Made by a program: the position numbers and the translations under genes. DNA of 64,000 bases. It comes from Budvicia aquatica DSM 5075 = ATCC 35567. Lineage in GTDB: Bacteria > Pseudomonadota > Gammaproteobacteria > Enterobacterales > Enterobacteriaceae. Below are positions 45,364 through 57,113 of this stretch, piece by piece. The notes below the pieces were generated by a model, which was not told the DNA's origin, made no database searches, and was given only the letters and a program-made list of their open reading frames with translations. Where the stretch lies: NCBI RefSeq assembly GCF_000427805.1, contig NZ_ATYS01000002.1, positions 62,190-126,189 of the forward strand, written 5' to 3'. Each line of letters begins with the position of its first letter. Position 1 is the stretch's first letter.

Positions 45364-45425
45364 AAAAAAGCCTGCAGTTTGAAGTGACCCTATAAAGTTG
45401 GACACTTCAGTTATGCAGGCTTTTT
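45364..45425. terminator. Bidirectional terminator with IS-end-like loop
   Basis: GCCTGCA (45370-45376) pairs with TGCAGGC (45414-45420), with A and T runs outside. It lies between convergent genes and the loop contains a second stem that looks like an IS3-family terminal repeat (45380-45409). Confidence 0.75.
45380..45409. repeat. Solo IS150/IS3-like terminal repeat
   Basis: TGAAGTGACCC ... AAAGTTGGACA follows the terminal inverted repeat pattern of the IS150 group (TGTACTGACCCC ... AAAGTTGGACA). No transposase is nearby. Its ends TGAAGTG and CACTTCA are inverted repeats of each other. Confidence 0.45.
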
Positions 45426-45443
45426 AGTTACTCAATTTTCTTA

Positions 45444-46016
45444 TTAAGCGGCTTTAGGCTCGCCGATGGGCAGCACGGTGCGACCGAATTGTTCATTCAG
45501 TACTTCAGCCATGGCTAAGTAAATAGCACTTGCACCACAGATAATGCCTTCAAAACCAGCAAAGGTAATCACGGCTTTATTGCCGGTAATATTGCCGTAA
45601 GCCAATAAGAAGAACAGTACGGTCAGGCTGGCAAATACAAACTGTATTACACGGTTGCCGCGCAGCGTACCGAAGAACATAAATAGGGTGAAGATTCCCC
45701 ACAGGGCTAAATAGATGCCGAGGAAGGTTCCGTCAGTTGCTTCAACGTGGCCGGTTGGCGGAATTAAGAAAATACCAACCAGGGTCATCCAGAAGAAACC
45801 ATAAGAGGTAAAGGCAGTCAGACCAAAAGTATTACCTTTTTTAAATTCTAAAATACCTGCGATAACCTGAGCCATGCCACCATAAAAAATGCCCATGGCA
45901 ATAATCGCAGTGGTTACTGGGAAAAAGCCGGCATTGTGTACATTTAATAAAATAGTGGTCATGCCGAATCCCATTAACCCGAGCGGTCCTGGATTCGCTA
46001 ATTTGTTCGAGTGCAT
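45444..46016 (-). CDS. satP: Acetate/succinate:H+ symporter SatP
   Basis: A 190-residue member of the GPR1/FUN34/YaaH family taking up acetate and succinate. It has six membrane helices. The family motif NPGPLGLMGFGMTTILLN is at residues 8-25 and the second conserved part GTFLGIYLALWGIFTLFMF lies mid-protein. Position between mog and dnaK matches E. coli. Confidence 0.95.
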   Translation of the reverse strand: MHSNKLANPGPLGLMGFGMTTILLNVHNAGFFPVTTAIIAMGIFYGGMAQVIAGILEFKKGNTFGLTAFTSYGFFWMTLVGIFLIPPTGHVEATDGTFLGIYLALWGIFTLFMFFGTLRGNRVIQFVFASLTVLFFLLAYGNITGNKAVITFAGFEGIICGASAIYLAMAEVLNEQFGRTVLPIGEPKAA

Positions 46017-46376
46017 ATGTCCTCTGTACTCTATTGAATACTAACTAAAAAAATAGAATGTCTATCCGTTAATGGGCATGTTGCTTGCCAATAACCCCTT
46101 GTAAATGGCGCACCAGTATTACAAGTGAGCGCCGCATCATAATGAGCGTTGAGCCCCGACACAATGGTTTAGATCAGGAATAATGCGAAATTTTTTTATT
46201 TCCCCCCTTGATGAAGGGTTTCATGCCCCCATCTTATGTACAACGGCGAAACGAGCCTATGGATAAATGACTTTATATTGTTGGTTGATTGGCAGTTGAA
46301 AAGTTTTTTTATGTCCCCATATAGGTGAGTATGTGAACGAATAACGAATGACGGTTTTTTAAGTGGAGATTATGTA
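46017..46376. promoter_or_regulatory. dnaK control region with two sigma-32 promoters
   Basis: Two heat-shock promoters are readable: CTTGATG (46207-46213) with CCCCAT (46227-46232), and TTGAAA (46296-46301) with CCCCAT (46315-46320), each with a 13-bp spacer, as expected for RpoH. E. coli dnaK also has tandem sigma-32 promoters. No gene lies in this gap. Confidence 0.85.
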
Positions 46377-48287
46377 ATGGGTAAAATTATTGGTATTGAC
46401 TTGGGTACAACGAATTCTTGTGTAGCTGTAATGGACGGCTCTCAGGTTCGCGTAATTGAGAACGCGGAAGGGGATCGTACGACTCCGTCAATTATCGCGT
46501 ATACCCAAGACGGAGAAATTTTGGTTGGTCAACCTGCTAAACGTCAGGCTGTTACTAACCCACAAAATACATTGTATGCAATCAAGCGTTTGATTGGTCG
46601 CCGTTTTGGTGATGAAGAAGTACAGCGTGACCGCAATATTATGCCATTCCAAATTGTTGGCGCGGACAATGGCGATGCGTGGATTGAAGTTAAAGGCCAG
46701 AAAATTGCGCCACCACAGATTTCTGCTGAAGTTTTGAAAAAAATGAAGAAAACAGCGGAAGACTTTTTAGGTGAGCCAGTTACTGAAGCAGTTATTACTG
46801 TTCCAGCTTACTTTAATGACTCACAGCGTCAGGCAACTAAAGATGCCGGTCGTATCGCTGGTTTAGACGTTAAGCGTATTATTAACGAACCAACCGCTGC
46901 TGCTCTGGCATATGGTCTGGACAAAGAGATGGGCAACCGCACCATCGCTGTTTATGACTTAGGTGGTGGTACATTCGATATTTCTATTATCGAAATTGAT
47001 GAAGTTGACGGTGAAAAAACCTTCGAAGTATTAGCCACTAACGGTGATACCCACTTAGGTGGTGAAGACTTTGATAACCGTTTAATCAACTACTTAGTTG
47101 ACGAATTTAAGAAAGAGCAAAACTTCGATCTGCGTAACGATCCGTTAGCGATGCAACGTCTGAAAGAAGCGGCTGAGAAAGCGAAAATCGAACTTTCTTC
47201 TGCGCAACAGACCGATGTTAATCTGCCGTATATCACTGCAGATGCAACTGGTCCAAAACATATGAATATCAAAGTGACTCGCGCTAAATTAGAGTCATTG
47301 GTTGAAGATTTAGTCAATCGTTCTTTAGAGCCGTTAAAAGTCGCTCTGCAAGACGCAGGACTTTCTGTTAATGAAATTCAGGACGTGATTCTGGTCGGTG
47401 GCCAAATCCGTATGCCTTTAGTTCAGAAGAAAGTGGCTGACTTCTTCGGTAAAGAACCGCGTAAAGATGTGAACCCGGACGAAGCTGTTGCTATCGGTGC
47501 TGCTGTTCAGGGCGGCGTGTTAGCGGGTGATGTTACCGACGTTCTGTTATTAGACGTAAGTCCTCTGTCTCTGGGTATCGAGACCATGGGCGGCGTAATG
47601 ACTAAACTGATCGAGAAAAACACCACTATCCCGACTAAACACAGTATGCCGTTCTCTACGGCTGAAGATAACCAGTCTGCGGTAACTATCCATGTTCTGC
47701 AGGGTGAGCGTAAACGTGCTAATGACAACAAATCATTAGGTCAGTTTAATCTTGATGGTATTCAGCCTGCACCACGCGGCGTACCAAAAATTGAAGTTAC
47801 TTTTGATATCGATGCTGATGGTATCCTGCACGTATCGGCTAAAGACCAAAATACCGGTCGTGAGCAAAACATCACCATTAAGGCGTCTTCCGGTCTGAAT
47901 GAAGAAGAGATCCAAAAAATGGTGCGTGAAGCTGAAGCCAATGCTGAAGCAGACCGTAAGTTTGAAGAGCTGGTTCAGACCCGTAACCAAGGCGACCACC
48001 TGATGCATAGCACTCGTAAACAGGTGGACGAGGCCGGTGACAAGCTGCCAGCGGATGAGAAATCAGCAATCGAGAACGCTTTAACTGAACTGCAAACTTC
48101 GCTAAAAGGTGAAGATAAGGCAGAGATCGAAGCTAAGATTCAGGCTCTGGTTGAAGTATCAGGTAAATTACTGGAAATGGCACAGCAGCAACATGCTGAA
48201 GGTGCAACAGCTGATGCTGAAACTACCCAGAATAAAGACGACGATGCCGTTGATGCCGAGTTCGAAGAAGTTAAAGATAAAAAATAA
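46377..48287 (+). CDS. dnaK: Molecular chaperone DnaK (Hsp70)
   Basis: The main Hsp70, which folds and refolds proteins with DnaJ and GrpE and controls RpoH. The 636-residue protein starts [18 protein letters not shown]. The nucleotide-binding domain covers about 1-385 ([23 protein letters not shown]), then the [11 protein letters not shown] linker start, the substrate-binding domain and helical lid, and an acidic tail EFEEVKDKK. dnaJ follows 111 bp later. Confidence 0.99.
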   Translation: MGKIIGIDLGTTNSCVAVMDGSQVRVIENAEGDRTTPSIIAYTQDGEILVGQPAKRQAVTNPQNTLYAIKRLIGRRFGDEEVQRDRNIMPFQIVGADNGDAWIEVKGQKIAPPQISAEVLKKMKKTAEDFLGEPVTEAVITVPAYFNDSQRQATKDAGRIAGLDVKRIINEPTAAALAYGLDKEMGNRTIAVYDLGGGTFDISIIEIDEVDGEKTFEVLATNGDTHLGGEDFDNRLINYLVDEFKKEQNFDLRNDPLAMQRLKEAAEKAKIELSSAQQTDVNLPYITADATGPKHMNIKVTRAKLESLVEDLVNRSLEPLKVALQDAGLSVNEIQDVILVGGQIRMPLVQKKVADFFGKEPRKDVNPDEAVAIGAAVQGGVLAGDVTDVLLLDVSPLSLGIETMGGVMTKLIEKNTTIPTKHSMPFSTAEDNQSAVTIHVLQGERKRANDNKSLGQFNLDGIQPAPRGVPKIEVTFDIDADGILHVSAKDQNTGREQNITIKASSGLNEEEIQKMVREAEANAEADRKFEELVQTRNQGDHLMHSTRKQVDEAGDKLPADEKSAIENALTELQTSLKGEDKAEIEAKIQALVEVSGKLLEMAQQQHAEGATADAETTQNKDDDAVDAEFEEVKDKK

Positions 48288-48398
48288 TCGCCCTTAAGCG
48301 GGCACGGTAGCGATACCGAATGGTATGGTTAACGGAACTGGCACGGGCGTTGAGGTAACTCTACGCCCGTGTACGCATATATAGGGTAACGTTTACAG

Positions 48399-49529
48399 AT
48401 GGCGAAGAAAGACTATTACGAAATCTTAGGTGTAAGCCGCGACGCAGATGAACGCGAAATTAAAAAGGCGTACAAGCGTTTAGCGATGAAACACCATCCT
48501 GATAGAAATCAGGGGGATAAGGATTCCGAAGCAAAATTTAAAGAAATTAAAGAAGCCTACGAAATTCTGACCGATGAGCAGAAGAAGGCCGCTTACGATC
48601 AATACGGTCATGCTGCTTTTGAACATGGCGGTATGGGTGGCGGCGGTTTTGGCGGCGGCGGCGGTGGCGACTTTAATGACATTTTTGGTGATGTCTTTGG
48701 TGATATCTTTGGCGGTCGCCGTCAGCGTGCAAGTCGGGGTTCCGATTTGCAATATAATATGGTGCTGACTCTTGAAGAGGCCGTTCGTGGTGTCACTAAA
48801 GAGATTCGTATTCCAACCTTAGCTGAGTGTGATACATGCCACGGCAGCGGGGCTAAAGCGGGTTCTTCAGCCACGACGTGTTCGACTTGTCATGGTGCTG
48901 GTCAGGTTCAAATGCGTCAGGGATTCTTTGCTGTCCAGCAAACCTGTCCAACCTGTCATGGCCGCGGTAAGATCATTAAAGATCCGTGCAACAAATGTCA
49001 TGGACAAGGCCGGGTTGAGAAAACCAAAACTCTGTCGGTGAAGATCCCGGCAGGCGTTGATACTGGCGATCGGGTTCGTTTGTCAGGCGAAGGTGAAGCC
49101 GGTGAGAACGGCGCGCCAGCAGGGGATTTATACGTTCAGGTTCAGGTGAAACAGCATCCGATCTTTGAGCGTGATGGCAATAACCTGTATTGCGAAGTAC
49201 CGATTAACTTCGCTATGGCTGCATTAGGCGGTGAGATTGAAGTTCCGACGCTGGATGGCCGGGTTAATCTGAAAGTCCCTGCTGAAACTCAAACCGGTAA
49301 ACTATTCCGCATGCGTGGAAAAGGGGTTAAATCGGTTCGGGGCGGAGCGCAAGGTGATTTACTTTGCCGCGTAGTGGTAGAAACTCCGGTTAAGCTCAAT
49401 GATAAGCAGAAGCAATTGCTGCGTGAGTTGGAAGAAAGTCTGGGTGGAGAGAAGGGGGCAAAGAATAGTCCTCGTTCTAAGTCATTCCTAGACGGAGTCA
49501 AAAAGTTTTTTGACGATTTGACCGGCTAA
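48399..49529 (+). CDS. dnaJ: Co-chaperone DnaJ (Hsp40)
   Basis: Delivers substrates to DnaK and stimulates its ATPase. The 376 residues carry the J domain with the HPD motif (33-35), a Gly/Phe-rich region (about 75-105), four CxxCxGxG zinc repeats ([32 protein letters not shown]) and the C-terminal substrate-binding domains. It is expressed with dnaK from the heat-shock promoters. A terminator follows at 49559. Confidence 0.99.
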   Translation: MAKKDYYEILGVSRDADEREIKKAYKRLAMKHHPDRNQGDKDSEAKFKEIKEAYEILTDEQKKAAYDQYGHAAFEHGGMGGGGFGGGGGGDFNDIFGDVFGDIFGGRRQRASRGSDLQYNMVLTLEEAVRGVTKEIRIPTLAECDTCHGSGAKAGSSATTCSTCHGAGQVQMRQGFFAVQQTCPTCHGRGKIIKDPCNKCHGQGRVEKTKTLSVKIPAGVDTGDRVRLSGEGEAGENGAPAGDLYVQVQVKQHPIFERDGNNLYCEVPINFAMAALGGEIEVPTLDGRVNLKVPAETQTGKLFRMRGKGVKSVRGGAQGDLLCRVVVETPVKLNDKQKQLLRELEESLGGEKGAKNSPRSKSFLDGVKKFFDDLTG

Positions 49530-49558
49530 CGGCTTTAGTCTTCAAGCAATAAATAAAA

Positions 49559-49587
49559 ATACCCAATTTAAGATTGGGTATTTTTTT
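49559..49587. terminator. Terminator after dnaJ
   Basis: A perfect 9-bp ATACCCAAT/ATTGGGTAT stem with a TTAAG loop, flanked by an A run and seven T residues. Confidence 0.9.
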
Positions 49588-49778
49588 ATCGAAGTTCCAT
49601 GATGCGGTTAATATGAAAAATAGGATTGAGTGGTTTTTTAATGTACTCAATCGAAATTTACTATTCTTTTATTCTGTTAAAATATTTTTGTTGATATTTT
49701 GTAGTATGATATCGCCGGTAAGGCTTTATCTAGAGAGTGATACCTAATGAGAGGTGTCATAAAGGAGTAATAACGGAA

Positions 49779-50960
49779 ATGACCCATTATTTAAGACAGT
49801 TTTTACGGCTAGAGGCCTCCGGTGGTATTTTGCTTATCATCGCCGCGTTGATTGCCATGATGATGGCGAATTCTCCGCTACAGGCAGCCTATGAGGGATT
49901 TCTGCACATCCCGATTGTGATTAAAGTCGCTGCGCTGGATTTGAGTAATTCATTAGCTCACTGGATCAATGACGGCTTAATGGCCATTTTCTTCCTGGTA
50001 ATCGGCCTCGAAGTTAAAAAAGAGTTGATTGAAGGCTCTTTGGCCGGAAGGGATAAAGCGCTGTTTCCGGTCGTTGCTGCGGTGGGCGGCATGATTGCAC
50101 CCGCCCTGATTTATCTGGCTTTTAACCTAAATGATGAAGTTACCCGCACCGGTTGGGCAATTCCTGCCGCCACCGACATTGCTTTCGCACTTGGCGTTAT
50201 GGCGCTGCTGGGGAGCAGGGTACCAACCAGCCTGAAAGCTTTTCTGATGGCACTGGCGATCATTGATGATTTAGGGGCAATTATTATTATTGCCTTCTTT
50301 TATACCAAAGAATTATCGATGGTTGCGCTATCCGGCGCGGCTATCACCATTGTTGTGATGGCCTTGATGAATCGGTTTGGAGTCGGTAATAAGCTCGCCT
50401 ATATGATTGCTGGCGCAGTGCTGTGGGTCTTTATGATGAAGTCGGGGGTACATGCTACGCTGGCAGGTGTGATTACTGGTTTCTTTATTCCGTTAAATGG
50501 ATCTGAGCAGAGTAAACCTTTAGACAGCCTAATTCATCAGCTACACCCGTGGGTGACCTATTTTATTTTACCGCTGTTTGCTTTCGCTAATGCGGGGGTT
50601 TCTCTGACCGGCGTCACCCTGAGTTCATTAGGGGGGATATTGCCGCTGGGAATCATGCTGGGGTTGATCGTGGGTAAACCCTTAGGTATTTTTGGCTTTT
50701 GCTGGCTGTCCTTGAAGGGCGGAATCGTAAAAATGCCTGAGTCTATTGACCTTAAGCACATATTTGCCGTCTCAGTGCTGTGCGGTATTGGTTTTACCAT
50801 GTCGATATTTATCTCTGGGCTGGCCTTTGAAGGCCTGGGAGAGCAGCTGATGAAATACTCCAGATTGGGCATCTTACTGGGTTCTACCATAGCGGCAGTA
50901 TTAGGTTACTTCCTGCTTAAGTTTTCACTAAGAGACGCTAAGGTTGTCACACAGGCGTGA
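49779..50960 (+). CDS. nhaA: Na+/H+ antiporter NhaA
   Basis: Exports sodium or lithium in exchange for protons. ATG 49779 gives 393 residues starting [16 protein letters not shown]; the frame is open 14 codons upstream. Twelve membrane helices are expected. The ion-binding aspartates D163 and D164 (IIDDLGA) and D133 (ATDIAF) are present. An aaggag site lies 11 bp upstream, within a tiny 7-codon frame (49748-49771). The regulator nhaR, next to nhaA in E. coli, is not here. Confidence 0.96.
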   Translation: MTHYLRQFLRLEASGGILLIIAALIAMMMANSPLQAAYEGFLHIPIVIKVAALDLSNSLAHWINDGLMAIFFLVIGLEVKKELIEGSLAGRDKALFPVVAAVGGMIAPALIYLAFNLNDEVTRTGWAIPAATDIAFALGVMALLGSRVPTSLKAFLMALAIIDDLGAIIIIAFFYTKELSMVALSGAAITIVVMALMNRFGVGNKLAYMIAGAVLWVFMMKSGVHATLAGVITGFFIPLNGSEQSKPLDSLIHQLHPWVTYFILPLFAFANAGVSLTGVTLSSLGGILPLGIMLGLIVGKPLGIFGFCWLSLKGGIVKMPESIDLKHIFAVSVLCGIGFTMSIFISGLAFEGLGEQLMKYSRLGILLGSTIAAVLGYFLLKFSLRDAKVVTQA

Positions 50961-51000
50961 TTGGCGCTAAGAAATAGCTCAAGCTGAACTTTGTTATTAG

Positions 51001-51037
51001 AAAGCGCTTAACTTAGCAGTGAGTTAGGCGCTTTTTT
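51001..51037 (+). terminator. Terminator after nhaA
   Basis: A GCGC-T-TAACT stem pairing with AGTTA-G-GCGC (about 51003-51031) is followed by six T residues, about 40 bp after the nhaA stop. Confidence 0.8.
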
Positions 51038-51087
51038 ATTTGTGGTATCGGTGTCGCGTTTTAGCCCGCTCGAATTTTGGATATAAA

Positions 51088-51113
51088 AAAACCGGCCAAG
51101 GCCGGTTTTTTTA
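51088..51113 (-). terminator. Terminator after rpsT
   Basis: A perfect ACCGGCC/GGCCGGT stem with an AA loop, with A and T runs on both sides, 15 bp beyond the rpsT stop (minus strand). It can also act on plus-strand transcripts. Confidence 0.9.
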
Positions 51114-51127
51114 AGAAACGTACAGCA

Positions 51128-51391
51128 TTACTGCATTGCGTTGATTTGTGCAATCAGGTTTGACTTATGACGAGCAGCTTTATTCTTGTGAATCAGGCCT
51201 TTAGCGGCTTGACGGTCAACAATAGGTTGCATGTCATTAAATGCTGTTTGTGCAGTAGATTTGTCACCTGCTGCAATCGCCATTTGTACTTTCTTGATGA
51301 AAGTACGCATCATTGAGCGACGGCTTGCATTATGCTTACGACGCTTCTCAGACTGGACGGCGCGTTTCTTAGCTGATTTGATATTAGCCAA
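51128..51391 (-). CDS. rpsT: 30S ribosomal protein S20
   Basis: Primary 16S rRNA-binding protein of the small subunit, 87 residues, very basic ([53 protein letters not shown]). The start is the UUG at 51391, as in E. coli rpsT, behind a gggag site. The unusual start is part of S20 autoregulation in E. coli. The frame is open for 56 codons upstream, but that part is not conserved. Confidence 0.97.
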   Translation of the reverse strand: MANIKSAKKRAVQSEKRRKHNASRRSMMRTFIKKVQMAIAAGDKSTAQTAFNDMQPIVDRQAAKGLIHKNKAARHKSNLIAQINAMQ

Positions 51392-51776
51392 GGTCCAACT
51401 CCCAAATATAGTTTCTTGAGGACATTCTAAAGGCGAAGGAATATGCCCTTTCGACCTTCTTTTGTCAACGGATTTGTGCAAATTAGCGCCGCCAATTCTA
51501 ATTTCTATGGAAAATCTATGGAAAAAAGAGAGGCAACACCACGGGTATCGATGGCGCAAGATTCTAACAGCTTTGTATCATGGAATACAGTATTTAACGC
51601 GTTTTCTTTGTGCGTGTGTTGAAGATATAAACATTCCTGTATATTGGCCGCTAAAATCAAGGCCGTGAGGCCTAAACAACAGAACTTTTTAACTTATAGC
51701 GTAATCGCTGGTTAACCTTAGCCTCCGCAGTTGCTATAATTCGCCGTTTCCACTGTACAGAGCCCAAGAGCTGATT

Positions 51777-52715
51777 ATGGAGCTGATTCGCGGCATACAC
51801 AATATCCGTCCCAATCACCATGGATGTGTATTGACTATCGGTAATTTTGACGGTGTCCATCTTGGGCATCAGGCATTGCTTCGCCAGCTGAAAAGAGAAG
51901 GCCAACGTTTAGGCCTTCCGACGATGGTAATGATTTTTGAGCCTCAGCCGCTAGAGATGTTTGCCCCCGAGCAGGCACCCGCTAGGCTGACCCGACTGCG
52001 TGATAAGTGTAAATACTTGGCTCAAGCCGGGATTGACTACCTGCTATGTGTAAAGTTTGATACGACGTTTGCTACCAACAGCGCTGAAACCTTTATTTCT
52101 CGGTTGCTGGTTGATAAGTTGGGTGTTAAGTTTTTGATGGTTGGTGATGATTTCCGCTTTGGAGCTCAGCGGCAAGGGGACTTTGCCCTGTTGCAGGCCG
52201 CCGGTGAAAAACAGGGCTTTGCCGTTGCCAATACTGAAAGCTTCTGTGAATCAGGTAAACGCATTAGCAGTACCATGATTCGCCATGCGTTACGCGATGA
52301 TAATTTAACCTTGGTTGAGTCATTGCTGGGCCGACCATACAGTATTTGTGGCCGAGTTGTACACGGTGATGCATTGGGCAGAACCATTGGTTTCCCTACC
52401 GCCAACTTACCGATGAAGCGTTTAGTGACGCCGGTTAAAGGCGTATACGCGGTAGAGGTTTTGGGACTGGGCGATAAGCCACTTCCGGGCGTGGCTAATA
52501 TAGGCACCAGGCCGACAGTTTCTGGCGTACGCCAGCAGCTTGAAGTCCATCTATTGGACGTTGATATGGATTTGTACGGGCGGCATCTTGATGTCGTTAT
52601 CCGAGAAAAAATACGCAGCGAACAGCGTTTTGCATCGCTGGATGCGTTGAAACAACAAATTGAAAATGATGTCGTGGCTGCCCGAAAATATTTCGCGCAG
52701 GCGGCACGGACTTAA
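51777..52715 (+). CDS. ribF: Riboflavin kinase / FAD synthetase
   Basis: Makes FMN and then FAD from riboflavin. The 312-residue protein has the nucleotidyltransferase domain (LTIGNFDGVHLGHQALL near 20-36; ISSTMIRHALRDD) and the C-terminal riboflavin kinase domain (GRTIGFPTANLP; KGVYAVEVLG; GVANIGTRPTV). It begins the ribF-ileS-lspA-ispH cluster; ileS starts 30 bp later. Confidence 0.97.
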   Translation: MELIRGIHNIRPNHHGCVLTIGNFDGVHLGHQALLRQLKREGQRLGLPTMVMIFEPQPLEMFAPEQAPARLTRLRDKCKYLAQAGIDYLLCVKFDTTFATNSAETFISRLLVDKLGVKFLMVGDDFRFGAQRQGDFALLQAAGEKQGFAVANTESFCESGKRISSTMIRHALRDDNLTLVESLLGRPYSICGRVVHGDALGRTIGFPTANLPMKRLVTPVKGVYAVEVLGLGDKPLPGVANIGTRPTVSGVRQQLEVHLLDVDMDLYGRHLDVVIREKIRSEQRFASLDALKQQIENDVVAARKYFAQAART

Positions 52716-52745
52716 TTTCTAGCCGAGAATGGAACCGAGAATCGA

Positions 52746-55562
52746 ATGACTGACTATAAGAATACGTTGAATTTGCCGGAAACCGGTTTTCCTATGCGCG
52801 GCGACTTAGCCAAGCGTGAGCCGGGTATGTTAGACCATTGGTACCAATCGGACCTTTATGGTGCGATTCGTCAGGCCAAAAAAGGGAAGAAAACCTTTAT
52901 TCTTCATGATGGCCCTCCTTACGCAAACGGCAATATTCATATCGGTCATGCAGTTAATAAGATTCTGAAAGACATCATTATAAAGTCAAAAAGTATGGCT
53001 GGTTATGATGCGCCATACGTTCCGGGTTGGGATTGCCACGGTTTACCGATTGAACTGAAAGTTGAGCAACTGGTTGGTAAGCCGGGTGAAAAGATCAGTG
53101 CGTCTGAGTTCCGCAAGGCGTGTCGTGAATATGCGGCAGAGCAGGTTGAAGGTCAGAAAAAGGACTTCATCCGACTAGGCGTGCTTGGCGATTGGGATAA
53201 CCCATATCTGACCATGGCGTTTAAAACTGAAGCCAATATTATTCGCTCTTTGGCAAAAATCATTGGCAATGGTCACCTGCATAAAGGGGCTAAGCCGGTG
53301 CACTGGTGTATCGACTGCCGCTCTTCTCTGGCTGAAGCCGAAGTTGAATATTACGATAAAACGTCACCGTCTATCGATGTGCGTTTTAACGCCGCAGATC
53401 CTTCAGCCGTGGCCGCTAAGTTTGGTGCCTCAAACGTTAAAGGTCCTATCTCTGCGGTTATCTGGACAACAACGCCGTGGACTTTACCTGCCAACCGGGC
53501 GATCTCTTTACACCCGGAATTTGAGTATCAGTTAGTTCAGGCCGGTGATGAAGCATTGATTTTAGCCGCTGAGCTGGTTGAAAGCGTGATGAAGCGTGCC
53601 GGGATTGATAGCTGGACAGTCTTAGGCAGCGCTAAAGGTGCCGATCTTGAACTGATGCGTTTTACCCATCCGTTCTTATCCTTTGATGTACCGCTTATTC
53701 TTGGCGATCACGTGACGTTAGATGCCGGTACCGGTGCTGTTCATACCGCTCCGGGCCACGGTCCTGATGACTATGTGATTGGTCAAAAATATCATTTAGA
53801 AGTTGCCAACCCTGTTGGTGCTGACGGCTGCTATTTAGCCGGAACATACCCGACCCTCGATGGCTTAAACGTGTTTAAAGCTAACGATGTTATTGTTGAA
53901 TTGTTGCGTGAAAAAGGTGCACTGCTGCACGTAGAGAAAGTGCTGCATAGCTATCCGTGCTGCTGGCGTCACAAGTCACCAATCATCTTCCGTGCTACGC
54001 CTCAGTGGTTTGTCAGCATGGATCAGAACGGGCTGCGTAAGCAATCGCTGGAAGAGATCAAAGCGGTTCGCTGGATCCCAGATTGGGGTCAGGCTCGTAT
54101 TGAAACCATGGTAGCAAACCGCCCTGATTGGTGTATTTCACGCCAGCGGACTTGGGGTATGCCAATGTCTCTGTTTGTGCATAAAGATACCGATGAACTG
54201 CATCCACGCGCTTTAGAAATTATGGAGCTGGTGGCTCAGCGCGTTGAAGAGCACGGCATTCAGGCATGGTGGGATTTAGACCCTAAAGATGTATTAGGTG
54301 AAGATGCTGAAAATTACGTTAAGGTCCCGGATACGTTAGACGTTTGGTTTGATTCAGGATCGACTCACGCCTCGGTTGTAGACGTTCGCCCTGAGTTCAA
54401 CGGCCACAGTGCAGATATGTATCTGGAAGGTTCGGATCAGCATCGCGGATGGTTTATGTCATCGCTGATGATTTCGACAGCGATGAAGGGCAAAGCGCCT
54501 TACCGTCAGGTTCTGACTCACGGTTTTACCGTTGACGGTCAGGGGCGTAAAATGTCTAAGTCTATCGGTAATACCGTTAGTCCACAGGATGTAATGAACA
54601 AATTGGGCGGTGATATTCTTCGCCTATGGGTTGCTTCTACGGATTACACCGGCGAAATCGCCGTTTCTGATGAAATCTTAAAGCGTTCAGCTGATGCATA
54701 TCGCCGTATCCGTAATACCGCGCGTTTCCTACTGGCCAATCTGAATGGTTTTGATCCGGCTAAAGATATGGTTAAACCGGAAGATATGGTGGTGCTTGAC
54801 CGCTGGGCAGTAGGGCGTGCAATGGCTGCACAGGCAGAAATCGCTGACAGCTATGATAATTATGATTTCCACGTTGTTATTCAGCGTTTAATGCAGTTCT
54901 GTTCAATTGAGATGGGCTCGTTCTACTTAGACATCATCAAAGATCGCCAGTACACGGCCAAAGGGGACAGTTTAGCCCGTCGTAGCTGTCAGACCGCGCT
55001 GTACCATATTGCTGAAGCGTTGGTTCGCTGGATGGCACCAGTTATGTCATTTACTGCCGATGAAATTTGGAATTACCTGCCGGGTGAACGTGACCCGTTT
55101 GTGTTTACCGGTGAATGGTATCAGGGGCTGTTTGGCCTGGCTGACAATGAAAGCATGAGTGATAGCTATTGGGCTGAGCTGCTGAAAGTTCGCGGTGAAG
55201 TCAATAAAGTTCTGGAGCAGGCGCGTAATGATAAATTACTGGGCGGCTCTCTGGAAGCGGCAGTGACTTTGTATGCTGAGCCTGAGCTAGCCACTAGCCT
55301 GAACGCATTAGACAATGAACTTCGCTTTGTACTGCTGACCTCCGGCGCTAAGGTTGAGCCTATCGGGCAGGCTGGTGCTGACGCACAGCAAAGTGAAATC
55401 ATCAAGGGCCTGAAGATTGGGTTCGCCAAAGCACCGGGAACTAAGTGTCCTCGCTGTTGGCACTATACGCTGGATGTCGGCCATGATGCTGCTCATCCGG
55501 ATCTTTGTGGTCGCTGCGCAACTAACGTTGCCGGCAATGGTGAAGAGCGTAAATTCGCCTGA
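52746..55562 (+). CDS. ileS: Isoleucyl-tRNA synthetase
   Basis: Charges tRNA-Ile. The 938-residue class I synthetase has the HIGH-type motif [11 protein letters not shown] (58-68), KMSKS at 602-606, the editing domain (about 200-410; TTPWTLPAN), and the C-terminal zinc site CPRC...CGRC (about 899-925). It overlaps lspA by one base (TGATG), as in E. coli. Confidence 0.99.
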   Translation: MTDYKNTLNLPETGFPMRGDLAKREPGMLDHWYQSDLYGAIRQAKKGKKTFILHDGPPYANGNIHIGHAVNKILKDIIIKSKSMAGYDAPYVPGWDCHGLPIELKVEQLVGKPGEKISASEFRKACREYAAEQVEGQKKDFIRLGVLGDWDNPYLTMAFKTEANIIRSLAKIIGNGHLHKGAKPVHWCIDCRSSLAEAEVEYYDKTSPSIDVRFNAADPSAVAAKFGASNVKGPISAVIWTTTPWTLPANRAISLHPEFEYQLVQAGDEALILAAELVESVMKRAGIDSWTVLGSAKGADLELMRFTHPFLSFDVPLILGDHVTLDAGTGAVHTAPGHGPDDYVIGQKYHLEVANPVGADGCYLAGTYPTLDGLNVFKANDVIVELLREKGALLHVEKVLHSYPCCWRHKSPIIFRATPQWFVSMDQNGLRKQSLEEIKAVRWIPDWGQARIETMVANRPDWCISRQRTWGMPMSLFVHKDTDELHPRALEIMELVAQRVEEHGIQAWWDLDPKDVLGEDAENYVKVPDTLDVWFDSGSTHASVVDVRPEFNGHSADMYLEGSDQHRGWFMSSLMISTAMKGKAPYRQVLTHGFTVDGQGRKMSKSIGNTVSPQDVMNKLGGDILRLWVASTDYTGEIAVSDEILKRSADAYRRIRNTARFLLANLNGFDPAKDMVKPEDMVVLDRWAVGRAMAAQAEIADSYDNYDFHVVIQRLMQFCSIEMGSFYLDIIKDRQYTAKGDSLARRSCQTALYHIAEALVRWMAPVMSFTADEIWNYLPGERDPFVFTGEWYQGLFGLADNESMSDSYWAELLKVRGEVNKVLEQARNDKLLGGSLEAAVTLYAEPELATSLNALDNELRFVLLTSGAKVEPIGQAGADAQQSEIIKGLKIGFAKAPGTKCPRCWHYTLDVGHDAAHPDLCGRCATNVAGNGEERKFA

Positions 55563-56056
55563 TGAGTAAATCTATCTGTTCTACAGGATTACGCTGGCTT
55601 TGGCTGGCGGTTCTGGTGTTTGTCGCCGATATCATCAGTAAGTTCTGGGTGATCCGAAACTTTGAACTGGGTGATTCAGTTGAGTTGCTGCCATTTTTTA
55701 ACTTGTACTATGCGCGAAACTACGGCGCAGCCTTTAGCTCCTTTATGGGGCAACGCTGGGCGCTGGCCGCCGTCGCTATTACCATTACGGTTATATTGAT
55801 GGTAATGATGTACAAGACGGCAGCAACGGCCAAATGGAATAATATCGCTTTTGCGTTAATTATTGGCGGTGCATTGGGTAACCTGTTCGACCGCTTATAT
55901 CACGGATTTGTGGTCGACTTTTTTGATTTCTTTATCGGTAACTGGCACTACCCAACCTTTAATATTGCCGACTGTGCAATCTGTATCGGTGCCGTAATGA
56001 TTATTCTGGAAGGATTTCTTTTCTCAAAGAAAGACCAGAAAAAAGAGATTAAGTAA
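55562..56056 (+). CDS. lspA: Lipoprotein signal peptidase (signal peptidase II)
   Basis: Inner-membrane aspartyl protease that removes signal peptides from prolipoproteins. The 164 residues have four membrane helices. The catalytic pair is D119 (FVVDFFDFF) and D137 (FNIADCAI), with NYGAAFS (54-60) and [10 protein letters not shown]. It is translationally coupled to ileS. In E. coli fkpB follows; here only 78 bp separate it from ispH. Confidence 0.97.
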   Translation: MSKSICSTGLRWLWLAVLVFVADIISKFWVIRNFELGDSVELLPFFNLYYARNYGAAFSSFMGQRWALAAVAITITVILMVMMYKTAATAKWNNIAFALIIGGALGNLFDRLYHGFVVDFFDFFIGNWHYPTFNIADCAICIGAVMIILEGFLFSKKDQKKEIK

Positions 56057-56061
56057 CCGGA

Positions 56062-56108
56062 CGCGCGTTTTTACCTGAAATAAGCAATAAGCAGGTAAAA
56101 ATAGCGCG
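56062..56108. other. Long hairpin between lspA and ispH
   Basis: TTTTTACCTG (56068-56077) pairs with CAGGTAAAAA (56092-56101), extended by CGCGC/GCGCG outside (56062-56066, 56104-56108). It fills the place where fkpB lies in E. coli. Confidence 0.65.
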
Positions 56109-56134
56109 ACCTTTACGCCATTTGGAGAGTAAAG

Positions 56135-57079
56135 ATGCAAATATTGTTGGCTAATCCGCGCGGTTTCTGTGCCGGTGTAGACCGAGCCATCAGCATTGTT
56201 GAGCGCGCCTTAGAAATTTATGGCGCGCCAATCTATGTTCGTCATGAAGTGGTGCATAACCGCTATGTGGTAGACAGCCTTCGTGAACGCGGTGCGGTAT
56301 TTATCGAGCAACTGAATGAAGTGCCGGACGGCGCGATATTAATCTTTTCTGCGCACGGCGTTTCTCAAGCGGTCAGAGCGGAAGCCAAAGCCCGTGATTT
56401 GACGGTATTTGACGCCACCTGTCCGCTGGTCACGAAAGTCCATATGGAGGTTGCCAGAGCTAGCCGTAAAGGCCGTGAGGCGATTTTGATTGGCCATGCT
56501 GGGCATCCGGAAGTCGAAGGCACTATGGGCCAATACAGCAATGCTGAGGGCGGCATGTATCTGGTTGAGTCGCCTGAAGATGTCTGGCAGCTCAGCGTAA
56601 AAAATGAAAAGAACCTCTGCTTTATGACGCAAACAACCTTATCGGTGGACGATACCTCCGATGTGATTGATGCGCTTCGTCAACGTTTCCCTGACATTAT
56701 CGGGCCACGCAAAGATGATATTTGCTATGCGACAACCAATCGTCAGGAAGCGGTGCGTAACTTGGCGCTACAGTCTGACGTAGTGCTGGTCGTCGGGTCT
56801 AAGAACTCGTCGAACTCTAATCGTTTGGCTGAATTGGCTCAACGGATTGGGAAACCCGCCTATTTAATTGATACTGCCGATGATATTCAGGAAGGTTGGT
56901 TAAAGAACCTGAGTTCTGTTGGTGTGACCGCCGGCGCATCGGCTCCCGATGTATTAGTTCAAGCGGTAATTGAGCGCCTGCGTTCACTCGGTGGTTTACC
57001 GGCCGAAGAGATGGACGGGCGGGAAGAGAATATTGTGTTTGAAGTTCCGAAAGAGTTGCGGGTTAAGCAAATCGACTGA
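56135..57079 (+). CDS. ispH: 4-hydroxy-3-methylbut-2-enyl diphosphate reductase
   Basis: Last step of the MEP isoprenoid pathway, giving IPP and DMAPP. The 314-residue iron-sulfur enzyme has the three cluster cysteines C12 (GFCAGVDRA), C96 (DATCPLV) and C197 ([10 protein letters not shown]). The active-site glutamate lies in [11 protein letters not shown] good ggagag site precedes the start. A terminator follows at 57114. Confidence 0.98.
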   Translation: MQILLANPRGFCAGVDRAISIVERALEIYGAPIYVRHEVVHNRYVVDSLRERGAVFIEQLNEVPDGAILIFSAHGVSQAVRAEAKARDLTVFDATCPLVTKVHMEVARASRKGREAILIGHAGHPEVEGTMGQYSNAEGGMYLVESPEDVWQLSVKNEKNLCFMTQTTLSVDDTSDVIDALRQRFPDIIGPRKDDICYATTNRQEAVRNLALQSDVVLVVGSKNSSNSNRLAELAQRIGKPAYLIDTADDIQEGWLKNLSSVGVTAGASAPDVLVQAVIERLRSLGGLPAEEMDGREENIVFEVPKELRVKQID

Positions 57080-57113
57080 TACGCAATAACGACTCGCTAG
57101 AATACCTTCTTGT

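Noticed and set aside
49748-49771. A 7-codon frame (MRGVIKE) just before nhaA
   Set aside because: It contains the nhaA ribosome site and could be a coupling leader, but without conservation data it cannot be told from chance.
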